From Bradyrhizobium valentinum (GTDB lineage: Bacteria; Pseudomonadota; Alphaproteobacteria; Rhizobiales; Xanthobacteraceae): a stretch of 64,000 nucleotides of DNA. Under the pieces are notes generated by a model, which saw only the letters and a list, made by a program, of their open reading frames with translations, searched no databases and was not told the origin of the DNA. Each line of letters opens with the position of its first letter. Position 1 is the stretch's first letter. Made by a program: the position numbers and the translations under genes. Of the stretch, positions 37,002 through 44,543 are shown one piece after another. The stretch lies in NCBI RefSeq assembly GCF_001440405.1, contig NZ_LLXX01000141.1:25230-89229 (forward strand). Reading direction: 5' to 3'.

Positions 37002-38021
37002 ATGAGGACGTATCTTTCCCACATTCGTTCCATCATCTTCACGTTGGCAATTCTGACCGCGATGGCGGCGATGCCGGTGCTCGCACAGCAACTCGGCCCG
37101 GACGGAGCGCCTAATCCAACCGCGAGCGTCGTGCCCGAGCATAAACTGCTTCAGCAATCGCCCCGCATCGAGGGACGGATCGATATTCCAAGCGAAAGGG
37201 CTCGCGTCCTCATGCAGCCCGCCGGGCGGCAATGGGATCATTTCCATGAAATCACATTGCACTGGCTCGGCGCGACCGTGATCGTTGGCATGATCGCCGC
37301 CCTGGCTGCCGCCTATTTGATCATAGGGCGTTTACGGATTTCGAACGGGCGTTCCGGGCGGAAAGTACTACGCTTTAGCTCCTTCGAGCGCTTCTCACAT
37401 TGGCTGACCGCCGCGTCGTTCGTGGTCCTCGGCTTGACCGGTTTGAACATCACGTTCGGCAAGATCGTGCTGCTCCCAATAATCGGGCCTGAAGCGTTTA
37501 GCAGCATGTCAGAAGCTGCCAAGTACGTGCACAATTACGTCAGCGCCGCCTTCGTCATCGGTCTCGCGCTTATCGTAGCGCTTTGGATAAAGGACAACCT
37601 CCCGCGAAACGTCGACATCGACTGGGTCAAGCAGGGCGGCGGCTTCATCAGATCGAAACATGCGCCGTCGGGGCGTTTCAATGCCGGAGAAAAGCTCGTG
37701 TTTTGGTTTGCGCTTGGCGCTGGAGCGGCGGTCATTATTTCCGGTTGTCTACTGATTTTCCCGTTCTATGTGACTGATATCGCAGGGATGCAGATCGCAC
37801 AGGTCGTGCATGCCGTGATCGCCGTTCTGTTCATTGCGGTTATCATCGCGCACATCTACATCGGCACGCTCGGTATGGAGGGCGCCTTCGAGGCGATGGC
37901 CACCGGCGAGGTCGATCTCAACTGGGCGAAGGAGCATCATGACCTCTGGCTCGAAGAGCAACTGGCCAAGGAGCGTCTCGCTGCTCGATCCGGACAATCA
38001 TCAGCAGTTCCGGCGGAATGA
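37002..38021 (+). CDS. fdnI: Formate dehydrogenase, cytochrome b subunit
   Basis: 339 residues from ATG 37002, which gives proper spacing to GGGAG; nearby ATG 36996 is too close. A signal-like N-terminus (ILTAMAAMPVLAQQ) and a ~70-residue periplasmic stretch precede the four-helix FdhI-type domain. Likely haem His residues are in FERFSHWLTAAS, YVHNYVSAAF and VVHAVIAVLF. It delivers formate electrons to quinone in the inner membrane. The extended N-terminus compared with E. coli FdnI is usual in this lineage. Confidence 0.9.
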   Translation: MRTYLSHIRSIIFTLAILTAMAAMPVLAQQLGPDGAPNPTASVVPEHKLLQQSPRIEGRIDIPSERARVLMQPAGRQWDHFHEITLHWLGATVIVGMIAALAAAYLIIGRLRISNGRSGRKVLRFSSFERFSHWLTAASFVVLGLTGLNITFGKIVLLPIIGPEAFSSMSEAAKYVHNYVSAAFVIGLALIVALWIKDNLPRNVDIDWVKQGGGFIRSKHAPSGRFNAGEKLVFWFALGAGAAVIISGCLLIFPFYVTDIAGMQIAQVVHAVIAVLFIAVIIAHIYIGTLGMEGAFEAMATGEVDLNWAKEHHDLWLEEQLAKERLAARSGQSSAVPAE

Positions 38022-38158
38022 GCCTGCCGCTGACGATCCTCCTCTGTGCCGGCAATTACGGATTGGTCCATGGCTTTGACCCGTAAACGAAGATCCCTGC
38101 CCAGCCCGCATAGTGCATGTCGTCCCGACGTCTACAAAATCAGCGATGGAGATCAAGC

Positions 38159-38680
38159 GTGAGATCAACTGCGCTCACTAGAATTGCGGTTGGTGTGGTG
38201 ATCGAACGCTGCAAAGCGAAGAGCCCGTGGCTCGATTTCCTCTGGCGGCCGATCTCTGTGCTGGTTGGAACGCCGTCGGCCACACCCTGGACCCAGATCG
38301 GTCAAGAAGGCGACGCAACGACATTTTATGCGGGTGAGGCTGCGATCGAACTGCATCGGACCGAAACGGCGAACTATCGGGATAATCTCTCGTCCGGGAC
38401 ACCCGCGCTTTGGGTCGTGCTGCGACCGAGGCCTACCAATTCTTCGCGTCCCGCGTTCAACATCCTTATGGTTACGGCTGATCCCTCGGAGGGTGAAGCT
38501 TTGACCGATGCCGGCAATGATCTGGTCGCAACCGTTCCGATGCCCGCTTCGATTATCGAGACGATCGAGCTTTTCATCGCCGAGCATCACGTCGAGCGCC
38601 CCTTCAATAAGCGGCAGCGGGACCGAGGTGAGCCGCGGGTGCCTGGCCACCGCAGCGAGAATACGGAGAACAGCAAATGA
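38159..38680 (+). CDS. DUF3305 protein, formate dehydrogenase cluster
   Basis: 173 residues from GTG 38159 with GGAG 7 bases upstream. The DUF3305 pattern is clear: IAVGVVIERCKAKSPW, AIELHRTETANYRDNL, ALWVVLRP, and VERPFNKRQRDR near the end. Proteins of this family accompany formate dehydrogenase accessory genes in alphaproteobacteria; their molecular function is not established. It is coupled to the next gene by ATGA at 38677. Confidence 0.85.
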   Translation: MRSTALTRIAVGVVIERCKAKSPWLDFLWRPISVLVGTPSATPWTQIGQEGDATTFYAGEAAIELHRTETANYRDNLSSGTPALWVVLRPRPTNSSRPAFNILMVTADPSEGEALTDAGNDLVATVPMPASIIETIELFIAEHHVERPFNKRQRDRGEPRVPGHRSENTENSK

Positions 38681-39753
38681 CCCGGTCAGAAAGCACCTTG
38701 TCGCGCTGGTCGCGAATGAAGCAAGAATCCGTCGAGGTCGGGGCACCGGACCGTTCATCGGAGCTCAAATCCATTGACGCAGAGCGTGCCGATTTGAACG
38801 AAGCAACGGCGACACCGGCAGCAAGCTCTCCAACCTCCCCTCCCTTCGACCCGGCAAGCTTGCCACCGCTGCAATCGATTGCTGCGGGTACCGACATCCG
38901 ATTGTTTCTGGGATCAAATGTCCCGGTCGAACTAACGAAAGCTGCGCTACGCCGGACCTGGGTAACCGATCCGGCCATTCGCGACTTCGTTGAGATTGCG
39001 GAGAACCAATGGGATTTCAACGATCCAACCGCGATGCCCGGCTTTGGACCGCTAACAGCCAACGATGTCTCTGCTGTTTCCGGTGCACAACAAGCTCTTG
39101 CTGGGCTCAGAGAAGCCGAGCAGGCCCGCGGACTTACGAAAGACGCTGTCGATGCCGAGCCCATCCCAGACACGCGCCAGATTGATGAGATCGATCGTGC
39201 ACGGGCGCAGGAATATGCGTTGCTCGCGGCATTGCTTTCACACAGTCCCGACACGCAAATGATCGAACGTTTGTCCCGCCTAACCGGCGATACGACCCAG
39301 CTGGGCGCTGCGCATGCGGAGCTCAGTGCGGCAGCCGCCGGCGTGCCACCAGAACAGATCGAGCGCGAACATTTCGATCTTTTCGTTGGACTTGGGCGTG
39401 GTCAACTTTTCCCCTACGCGTCATATTACCTGACGGGTTATCTCCATGGGCGGCCCCTCGCCCGTCTCCGTCAAGCCCTGAAGCAAATTGGTATTGAGAG
39501 GACGGAGGAAAACTCTGAACCTGAGGACCACGCCGCGGTACTTTTCGAAGTCATGGCCGGGCTCACCAGTGGCCAGATCATTGCTCCCCGCGAGACCGAT
39601 CGGGATATCTTCGAGAACCATATCAAGCCGTGGATCGGGCGGTTCTTTTCGGACCTCGAGCATGCCGAATCCACGCCATTTTATGTGAGCGTCGGAAAAC
39701 TCGGCCGCATCTTCATGGAAATCGAAGCAGAAGCATTCTTGCGTTCATCATAG
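38677..39753 (+). CDS. DUF3306-TorD fusion chaperone
   Basis: 358 residues. Residues ~1-150 are a DUF3306 domain (FDPASLPPLQSI, KAALRRTWVTDPAIRDFVE, NQWDFNDPTAMPGFGPL). Residues ~165-355 are a TorD-family molybdoenzyme chaperone (YALLAALLSHSPD, EHFDLFVGLGRGQLFPYASY, then YVSVGKLGRIFM). The two are normally separate neighbouring genes; here a continuous frame joins them. TorD proteins bind the Tat signal and help cofactor loading, so FdnG is the likely client. The linker shows no internal stop or ribosome-binding site. Confidence 0.8.
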   Translation: MTRSESTLSRWSRMKQESVEVGAPDRSSELKSIDAERADLNEATATPAASSPTSPPFDPASLPPLQSIAAGTDIRLFLGSNVPVELTKAALRRTWVTDPAIRDFVEIAENQWDFNDPTAMPGFGPLTANDVSAVSGAQQALAGLREAEQARGLTKDAVDAEPIPDTRQIDEIDRARAQEYALLAALLSHSPDTQMIERLSRLTGDTTQLGAAHAELSAAAAGVPPEQIEREHFDLFVGLGRGQLFPYASYYLTGYLHGRPLARLRQALKQIGIERTEENSEPEDHAAVLFEVMAGLTSGQIIAPRETDRDIFENHIKPWIGRFFSDLEHAESTPFYVSVGKLGRIFMEIEAEAFLRSS

Positions 39754-39817
39754 GAACGTAAGCTGGGTGGCAGACGGGTTACTGCCATCGCCGTCGTGTA
39801 AGCGGCAAGGCTTGCGC

Positions 39818-40108
39818 TCAACAGCCGCGGCAGATGTTTCCGATGGCCCGATCAACGGCGGCTTCTTCAGGGGTAGGTTTTAGCATGGCGTCTGGAAGCG
39901 AAGAAACATCCGCCGCTGTCGGCTGACGATGTGGTGGAACAGGCGCGGTCCCCGTGAGGCGCGAATCTGGCGTCAGCGAGGGTGGGACGGTTGGATTCGC
40001 TGGGGTCATCAAGCCATGCGTCGTGGGCCCATGCATCCCGCCTTGCGCATAACTGGCAGAAAGTCCGGCCAGAACGAACACCACGGTCACTATAATAAGT
40101 TTTCGCAT
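39818..40108 (-). CDS. Small secreted Pro/Thr-rich protein
   Basis: 96 residues with signal peptide (MRKLIIVTVVFVLAGLSASY-AQ). The mature chain is Pro/Thr-rich (THGLMTPANPTVPPSLTPDS) and ends AAVDRAIGNICRGC, with two Cys. AAGGAG is present upstream on the minus strand (complement of ctcctt). Function unknown. Confidence 0.6.
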   Translation of the reverse strand: MRKLIIVTVVFVLAGLSASYAQGGMHGPTTHGLMTPANPTVPPSLTPDSRLTGTAPVPPHRQPTAADVSSLPDAMLKPTPEEAAVDRAIGNICRGC

Positions 40109-40206
40109 CTTACACTCCTTGCCATGGCATTGAACGTTTCAAACGTATATGCGTTCGCGCGATCTGACCGGTAGGCGATCACGTTCGCTAGCCCTGCAGG
40201 TAACTA

Positions 40207-40356
40207 TCACGGCATTACCGTCCCGGCTCCATACAAGATGCGATGCGGATGCGTGAACAACTCGAACCCGTCAGTACGCGCGATGGCTGCAAGCGTGATG
40301 CCCGCGGCCTCCGCCAGGTTGTTGGCGCACTTTTCAGCACAAGCCCGTCTATGCAT
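40207..40356 (-). pseudogene. fdhD: C-terminal relic of fdhD
   Basis: A 49-codon frame on the minus strand reads CANNLAEAAGITLAAIARTD then GFELFTHPHRIL. This is the C-terminal end of FdhD, the sulfurtransferase needed to activate formate dehydrogenases. The other ~80% of the gene, including the catalytic Cys pair, is absent. It lies just past the formate dehydrogenase accessory genes, on the opposite strand, so an fdhD once here was lost and its tail stranded. The enzyme must rely on an fdhD elsewhere. Confidence 0.65.
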
Positions 40357-40439
40357 GCCTGAACACTTTCCGTTTCACGCTCATGATCTTGAGCGGACCG
40401 CCGGCAAGTAGACGTCGCTCTCCACGGCATTCCTTTCAA

Positions 40440-40455
40440 CTAAAAACGAATTTAG
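40440..40455. promoter_or_regulatory. Perfect dyad CTAAA-N6-TTTAG
   Basis: CTAAAAACGAATTTAG is fully symmetrical in its half-sites and lacks a TGG extension. It lies 114 bp upstream of the polar copy at 40554. Confidence 0.55.
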
Positions 40456-40553
40456 CTTTCCGGCGTCCAGTCGATGACATTGAGCCAATCCTTACCGCCC
40501 GATACGGGCGCGAGAATATGGATTCGCCCTGGCACGATCACTCTGCGGCGACG

Positions 40554-40572
40554 CTAAAACCCTATTTAATGG
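40554..40572 (+). promoter_or_regulatory. Dyad motif CTAAA-N6-TTTAA-TGG upstream of kinase
   Basis: CTAAAACCCTATTTAATGG, followed by TG, is identical over 21 bases to the minus-strand site at 46924-46942. It points to the kinase, whose start is 231 bp away. TTAGAT at 40592-40597 is in the -10 position, implying a long leader. Confidence 0.6.
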
Positions 40573-40803
40573 TGAAATTAGTCCCGCGATCTTAGATCAC
40601 GCTCAGAACGTTACTCTCGATGGGTTCATGTGGTTGTCGAGTGGACGGTGCGCTCCGCGCCCTGCGCCCCCGAACGAAGCGGGCGTGCGCCGTTTCATTT
40701 TTGAGAGGGCTGAAGTCACGACTTATCTGCAGCAGCAGTGGATCACCCCGCGCCCGATTGCGTTTCGGGGTGGACGCACCGAATGAAACCTGGATGATGC
40801 ACG

Positions 40804-42186
40804 ATGTTCGCAGGGATTGATTCATTCTCCGTGCAGCTTCCCGACGTTGTCCGCACCAGGACATTCCGCTGGGCCGCCGGTGCATTCGCGGTGTGCATCG
40901 TGCTGTTCTCGGCTTTCGTTTATTGGCAGGCTGTCGACTATATGTTGGCGAGAACGGATGCCGCCCTTACAGAGGAACTCCTCGCTATTGCCGCGGACTC
41001 TCCGGCTCGGCAGTTGAACGCTATCGACGATCGATTGAGCCACGATCCGCGTCGCATCAGACTTGCGGGTCTGTTCCGCCCGGATGGGCATCGAATCGCG
41101 GGCAATCTCGCGAGCCTTCCGCCAAGCCTCAAGATCGACGCTCCAGTTCAGAGCGTCGCGGCGATTCGGATCGATCCAAATGGCCCGGAAGAGATGACCG
41201 TTCGCGCAATTTCCCGCAACTTGCCGGACGGCAACGTGCTGGCGGTTGCCCGCAACATCGACGAACTGAAGCAGCTTGCGGAGGTCGTGGCGCGAGCCCT
41301 GCTATTGGGGTTACCCCTCGCCCTGTGCTTTGGCCTGGCGATCGGCATGGTCCTGAGCGTCAGAGCCCAGAAACGCGTGGCCGAATTTAATACACTCGTC
41401 CGCCGCATCGTCGCCGGCGATTTGCGACAGCGCCTGCGCACGCAGGGCCTTGACCATCCGTTCGACAAGCTTGCAGAAACCGCAAACGGAATGCTGGACG
41501 AAATTGAAGCTCTCGTGCGGGAGATGGCAGGGGTTGGCAACGAAATTGCTCACGATCTCCGTACACCGCTCACCCGGGTGCGCCTCGGCCTCGAACGAGG
41601 ACGCGCCAATGCCAAGAGCCTCGAGGAGTTACAGGCGGCCACCGACCGGGCGATTGGTGGCGTTGACCAGTCATTGACGATCATAACCAAGCTCTTGCGG
41701 ATCGCGGAGATCGAATATGGCGGACGCTTGAACGAACTCGACAATGTCGCGCTGCCCGACCTTGTCAGGGAAGTTGGCGATCTATACGCGCCCATCGCGG
41801 AGGACAAGCATATCACCCTGTGCGTGGTGGCGAGCGGTGATGCAACAGTGCGCGGCGACCGAGACCTGCTTCTTGAGGCAGTGGCCAACCTGGTCGACAA
41901 TGCCATGAAATTCACACCTGTAGGTGGGTCTGTCGAGGTCGCCCTGGTCCCCGGCAAGAACGAATCCATCGTTCGAGTTTCGGACTCGGGACCCGGCATC
42001 CGGGAGGATGAGCGGGATGCCGTCATTCGGCGCTTCTACCGTTCGGACAAGAGCCGAACCACATTCGGGTTTGGCCTGGGTCTGAGCCTGGTGTCAGCGA
42101 TCATCAAGCTGCACGGCTTTCGGCTCACGATAGCAACCGGTCCAGGTTGCGTGGCTCAGATCGCATGTACACTTCCTACCGTTTGA
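40804..42186 (+). CDS. Sensor histidine kinase, paralogue 2 of 3
   Basis: 460 residues. Layout: membrane helix near residue 30, ~120-residue periplasmic sensor (HDPRRIRLAGLFRPDGHRI), second helix, HAMP, HisKA with GNEIAHDLRTPLTRVRLGLE, HATPase with NLVDNAMKFTPVGG, DSGPGIREDE and GLGLSLVSAIIKLHG. It is clearly paralogous to the kinases at 17964 and 44544. No response regulator is adjacent. A dyad motif identical to that before the regulator at 45979 lies upstream, hinting that it belongs to the same circuit. Confidence 0.88.
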   Translation: MFAGIDSFSVQLPDVVRTRTFRWAAGAFAVCIVLFSAFVYWQAVDYMLARTDAALTEELLAIAADSPARQLNAIDDRLSHDPRRIRLAGLFRPDGHRIAGNLASLPPSLKIDAPVQSVAAIRIDPNGPEEMTVRAISRNLPDGNVLAVARNIDELKQLAEVVARALLLGLPLALCFGLAIGMVLSVRAQKRVAEFNTLVRRIVAGDLRQRLRTQGLDHPFDKLAETANGMLDEIEALVREMAGVGNEIAHDLRTPLTRVRLGLERGRANAKSLEELQAATDRAIGGVDQSLTIITKLLRIAEIEYGGRLNELDNVALPDLVREVGDLYAPIAEDKHITLCVVASGDATVRGDRDLLLEAVANLVDNAMKFTPVGGSVEVALVPGKNESIVRVSDSGPGIREDERDAVIRRFYRSDKSRTTFGFGLGLSLVSAIIKLHGFRLTIATGPGCVAQIACTLPTV

Positions 42187-42249
42187 GTCTTACTTGTTTG
42201 ATCCACGTTTCTGTTTGGCTCGAGCGGGCCGGATATTCAAGTCGGATGG

Positions 42250-42268
42250 TTGAACGAGAATTTAATGG
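42250..42268 (+). promoter_or_regulatory. Dyad motif TTGAA-N6-TTTAA-TGG before Gly-rich gene
   Basis: TTGAACGAGAATTTAATGG points to the Gly-rich gene 123 bp downstream. No clear -10 element at the usual distance. Confidence 0.55.
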
Positions 42269-42391
42269 AAAGCACGCGTGAGCATTCCCACCTCCAGTGT
42301 ATCGTGACGTGGGCGGTTGCCTCGCTCAGACATGCCAGCGTCTGACCAAACCCTGTGGCGGAAAAGCCCGCCCATTCCAAAGGAGAATGTG

Positions 42392-42751
42392 ATGAGAGGA
42401 CGAGTTATGATGATCCTGGCAAGCGCGGTGTTAGCCGGCAGCCTTGCCACCGGTGCACAGGCACGCGGCGGCGGTGGCGGCGGAGGACACGGTGGTGGCG
42501 GCGGCGGCCATATGGGCGGGGGCTTCGGCGGAGGTCACATGGGTGGCATGGGTGGCGGCTTTGGTGGGGGCCACATGGGTGGCCTTGGCGGCGGTCGCAT
42601 CGGAGGTTTTGGCGCGGGCATGGCGCATGTCGGTCACGAGCACTTCGGCGCAGGAAGGCGTCGTTTTGTTGGCGGCGGCTATTACGGCTACGGGCTTGAT
42701 TGTCCCTATTACGGGTCTCCCTACACCTGGCCGTACACCTGCACTTACTGA
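42392..42751 (+). CDS. Secreted Gly/His/Met-rich repeat protein
   Basis: 119 residues from ATG 42392 behind AAAGGAG. Signal peptide MRGRVMMILASAVLAGSLAT-GAQA. The mature N-terminal half is low-complexity Gly with repeated GGGH, GGHMGG and GGGFGGGH units; the C-terminal third is aromatic and Cys-containing (YYGYGLDCPYYGSPYTWP). His/Met-rich Gly repeats might bind metal or act in the envelope. A smaller Gly-rich protein is at 62499. Function unknown. Confidence 0.7.
   Translation: MRGRVMMILASAVLAGSLATGAQARGGGGGGGHGGGGGGHMGGGFGGGHMGGMGGGFGGGHMGGLGGGRIGGFGAGMAHVGHEHFGAGRRRFVGGGYYGYGLDCPYYGSPYTWPYTCTY
42471..42606 (+). repeat. Imperfect GGN/GGH codon repeats in Gly-rich gene
   Basis: Short imperfect tandem repeats built on GGCGGN and the longer unit GGHMGG(M/L)GGG, within the coding sequence. 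It is a likely site of slippage and length variation. Confidence 0.6.
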
Positions 42752-42903
42752 ACGGCTGCTGACCCAAGTCGCGCGGCCTTCGCTCTGGTGGGCTCACCTG
42801 GAAGAATTGGCGAACAAAACGCCAGCTCTGCCGGGTGGGCCCCCTCACCGTCGTAGGCGCCTCGCACCGTCTCCGTTCGAACGTCATGGGAATAGCTCCG
42901 CTC

Positions 42904-42919
42904 TTGAATTCGAATTTAA
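42904..42919 (+). promoter_or_regulatory. Dyad motif copy A before rpoH
   Basis: TTGAATTCGAATTTAA followed by TG. It starts 20 bp upstream of copy B, the same arrangement as at 12626/12645. Confidence 0.6.
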
Positions 42920-42923
42920 TGTC

Positions 42924-42942
42924 CTAAACCTCAATTTAATGG
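42924..42942 (+). promoter_or_regulatory. Dyad motif copy B before rpoH
   Basis: CTAAACCTCAATTTAATGG, 89 bp before the sigma factor start. TATCAT at 42962-42967 matches the -10 position. This is one of the cleanest promoter-like arrangements in the window. Confidence 0.7.
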
Positions 42943-43031
42943 CTCCGCCGCGCTCGACACCTATCATTTGGTGATCCGCTCGGGTTTCGAGTGCCGGAAG
43001 ATATTCAATCTTCCATGATGGAGCGACTGGT

Positions 43032-43964
43032 ATGGGCATTGAAGGGCAATTTGCAGGCCTCGCAATTCGAACACGGCGCGAACCAGCGCTAGCCAATGGT
43101 GGCACTGGTAAAGGCTATCTCCACGACATCCGGCGTTTCGCGATGCTCGAGAGGGAGCAGGAGTTTGAGCTCGCCAAGCGCTGGCGCGAGCACGGCGACC
43201 GTGATGCTGCCAACCAGCTTGTTACAAGTCATTTGCGTCTGGCCGCTAAAATCGCCATGGGCTACCGCGGCTACGGTCTTCCGGTCTCGGAAATCATCTC
43301 CGAAGGCAATGTAGGCTTGATGCACGCATTGAACCGGTTTGAGCCAGAGAAGGGCTTTCGCTTCACCACTTACGCGATGTGGTGGATCAAGGCTTCCATC
43401 CAGGACTATATTCTGCGCTCCTGGTCCCTTGTGAAAATAGGCACTACCTCGAACCAGAGGAAGCTCTTTTTCAAACTGCGAACCGCAAAGAGCAAGATTG
43501 CTGCATTCGAAAGTGGAGACCTGCGCCCGGACCAGGTCGCTTCGATCGCAAAGAGCCTCGATGTCACGGCCCAGGATGTCGTCGACATGAATCGACGCCT
43601 CGCCGGCGATAAATCGATCAATGCGCCGATACATAACGACACCGAAGTCGGCGAATGGCAGGACCATCTCGTCGATCAGTCGCCCTCACCGGAAGCCATC
43701 GTCGTCGAACAGGACGAGCAGGACTACCAGCGCAAGGCGCTGATTGCTGCAATCGACGTGCTGGACGACCGCGAACGCCGTATCTTCGAGGCGCGACATT
43801 TGGTCGACGAACCATCGACGCTGGAAGACCTCGCGGCCAAATTCAGCGTGTCGCGTGAACGCATCCGGCAGATCGATGCCCGCGCCTTCGAGAAAGTACG
43901 AAAGGCGGCCAAGAATCTTGCGGTAAAAGCGCATGTGGCGGAGCAGGAGGCTTGGAACCGCTGA
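43032..43964 (+). CDS. rpoH: RpoH-type alternative sigma factor
   Basis: 310 residues. Region 2 includes SHLRLAAKIAMGYRGYGLPV and SEGNVGLMHALNRFEPEKGF, then TYAMWWIKASIQDYIL; the RpoH box QRKLFFKLR is present. Region 4 is TLEDLAAKFSVSRERIRQID. These identify a sigma-32 (heat-shock) family factor. Alphaproteobacteria often carry several rpoH genes; this one, behind tandem dyad sites, may link the dyad regulon to protein-damage responses. Confidence 0.93.
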   Translation: MGIEGQFAGLAIRTRREPALANGGTGKGYLHDIRRFAMLEREQEFELAKRWREHGDRDAANQLVTSHLRLAAKIAMGYRGYGLPVSEIISEGNVGLMHALNRFEPEKGFRFTTYAMWWIKASIQDYILRSWSLVKIGTTSNQRKLFFKLRTAKSKIAAFESGDLRPDQVASIAKSLDVTAQDVVDMNRRLAGDKSINAPIHNDTEVGEWQDHLVDQSPSPEAIVVEQDEQDYQRKALIAAIDVLDDRERRIFEARHLVDEPSTLEDLAAKFSVSRERIRQIDARAFEKVRKAAKNLAVKAHVAEQEAWNR

Positions 43965-44230
43965 ACCGAGACTCGATGATTCCGCAGATCGCGACAAAGG
44001 ATCGAGTCGGCGCTCGGAACGCGCCCACCAGCTCGACCTATCATCATCTCGTGGGCCTCCCCTCCAGCGCTGCTGTAGACCGCTCCGCGTCGAGCCACAC
44101 TTTGGGGACCGGACGACGCGGAGGCAAGATCGCCGTTGCCCCAGAAACAAAGTTAAGTTTTTTATAGTCGATTCCGCCGTCGTGTGTCCCCATCTCGACG
44201 ATTAGGCATTCAGTGAGTGGGAGACCCGAC

Positions 44231-44503
44231 ATGAACATGATTTCGTCCATGTTGTTAGCTTCGGCTATCGCGATATCGGTGATCGGTTTCGGCAGGCTGG
44301 AATCGGCAAAGGCAGGTCCCATCGTTCCTCCCGGACATGACTGTATCCAGTATGACGAGGGTGGGACGGATTGTAGTTTCACGAGCTATTCGCAGTGCGA
44401 GGCGACGGCTTCGGGGTTAGCCGCGGAGTGCTATGGCAGTCCAGTTCAAGATGACCAGTATTGGCGATGGAACAGCAAGACCCGCGGTCCGCACACCAGG
44501 TAG
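44231..44503 (+). CDS. DUF3551 small secreted protein
   Basis: 90 residues from ATG 44231 (GGGAG upstream); the longer frame from 44213 is unnecessary. Signal peptide MNMISSMLLASAIAISVIGF. The mature part has the DUF3551 pattern: a Cys/Tyr pair followed by DCSFTSYSQCEATASGLAAE and C. This family is common in Bradyrhizobium relatives; function unknown. Confidence 0.75.
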   Translation: MNMISSMLLASAIAISVIGFGRLESAKAGPIVPPGHDCIQYDEGGTDCSFTSYSQCEATASGLAAECYGSPVQDDQYWRWNSKTRGPHTR

Positions 44504-44543
44504 TCCTCCATCTTCGCATCGCCGGCTTTGGTAACGAGTTGTT

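Larger units (their letters stand above)
40357..40803. other. 447 bp regulatory gap with two dyad sites
   Basis: Upstream region of the kinase at 40804. It contains the dyad sites at 40440 and 40554. One stretch (40640-40785) has an open frame ending TPRPIAFRGGRTE, but with no start site or recognisable domain. Nothing else is seen. Confidence 0.5.

Noticed and set aside
40640-40785. Open frame ending TPRPIAFRGGRTE upstream of the kinase
   Set aside because: No start codon with a ribosome-binding site and no recognisable domain; it may be another relic but cannot be supported.
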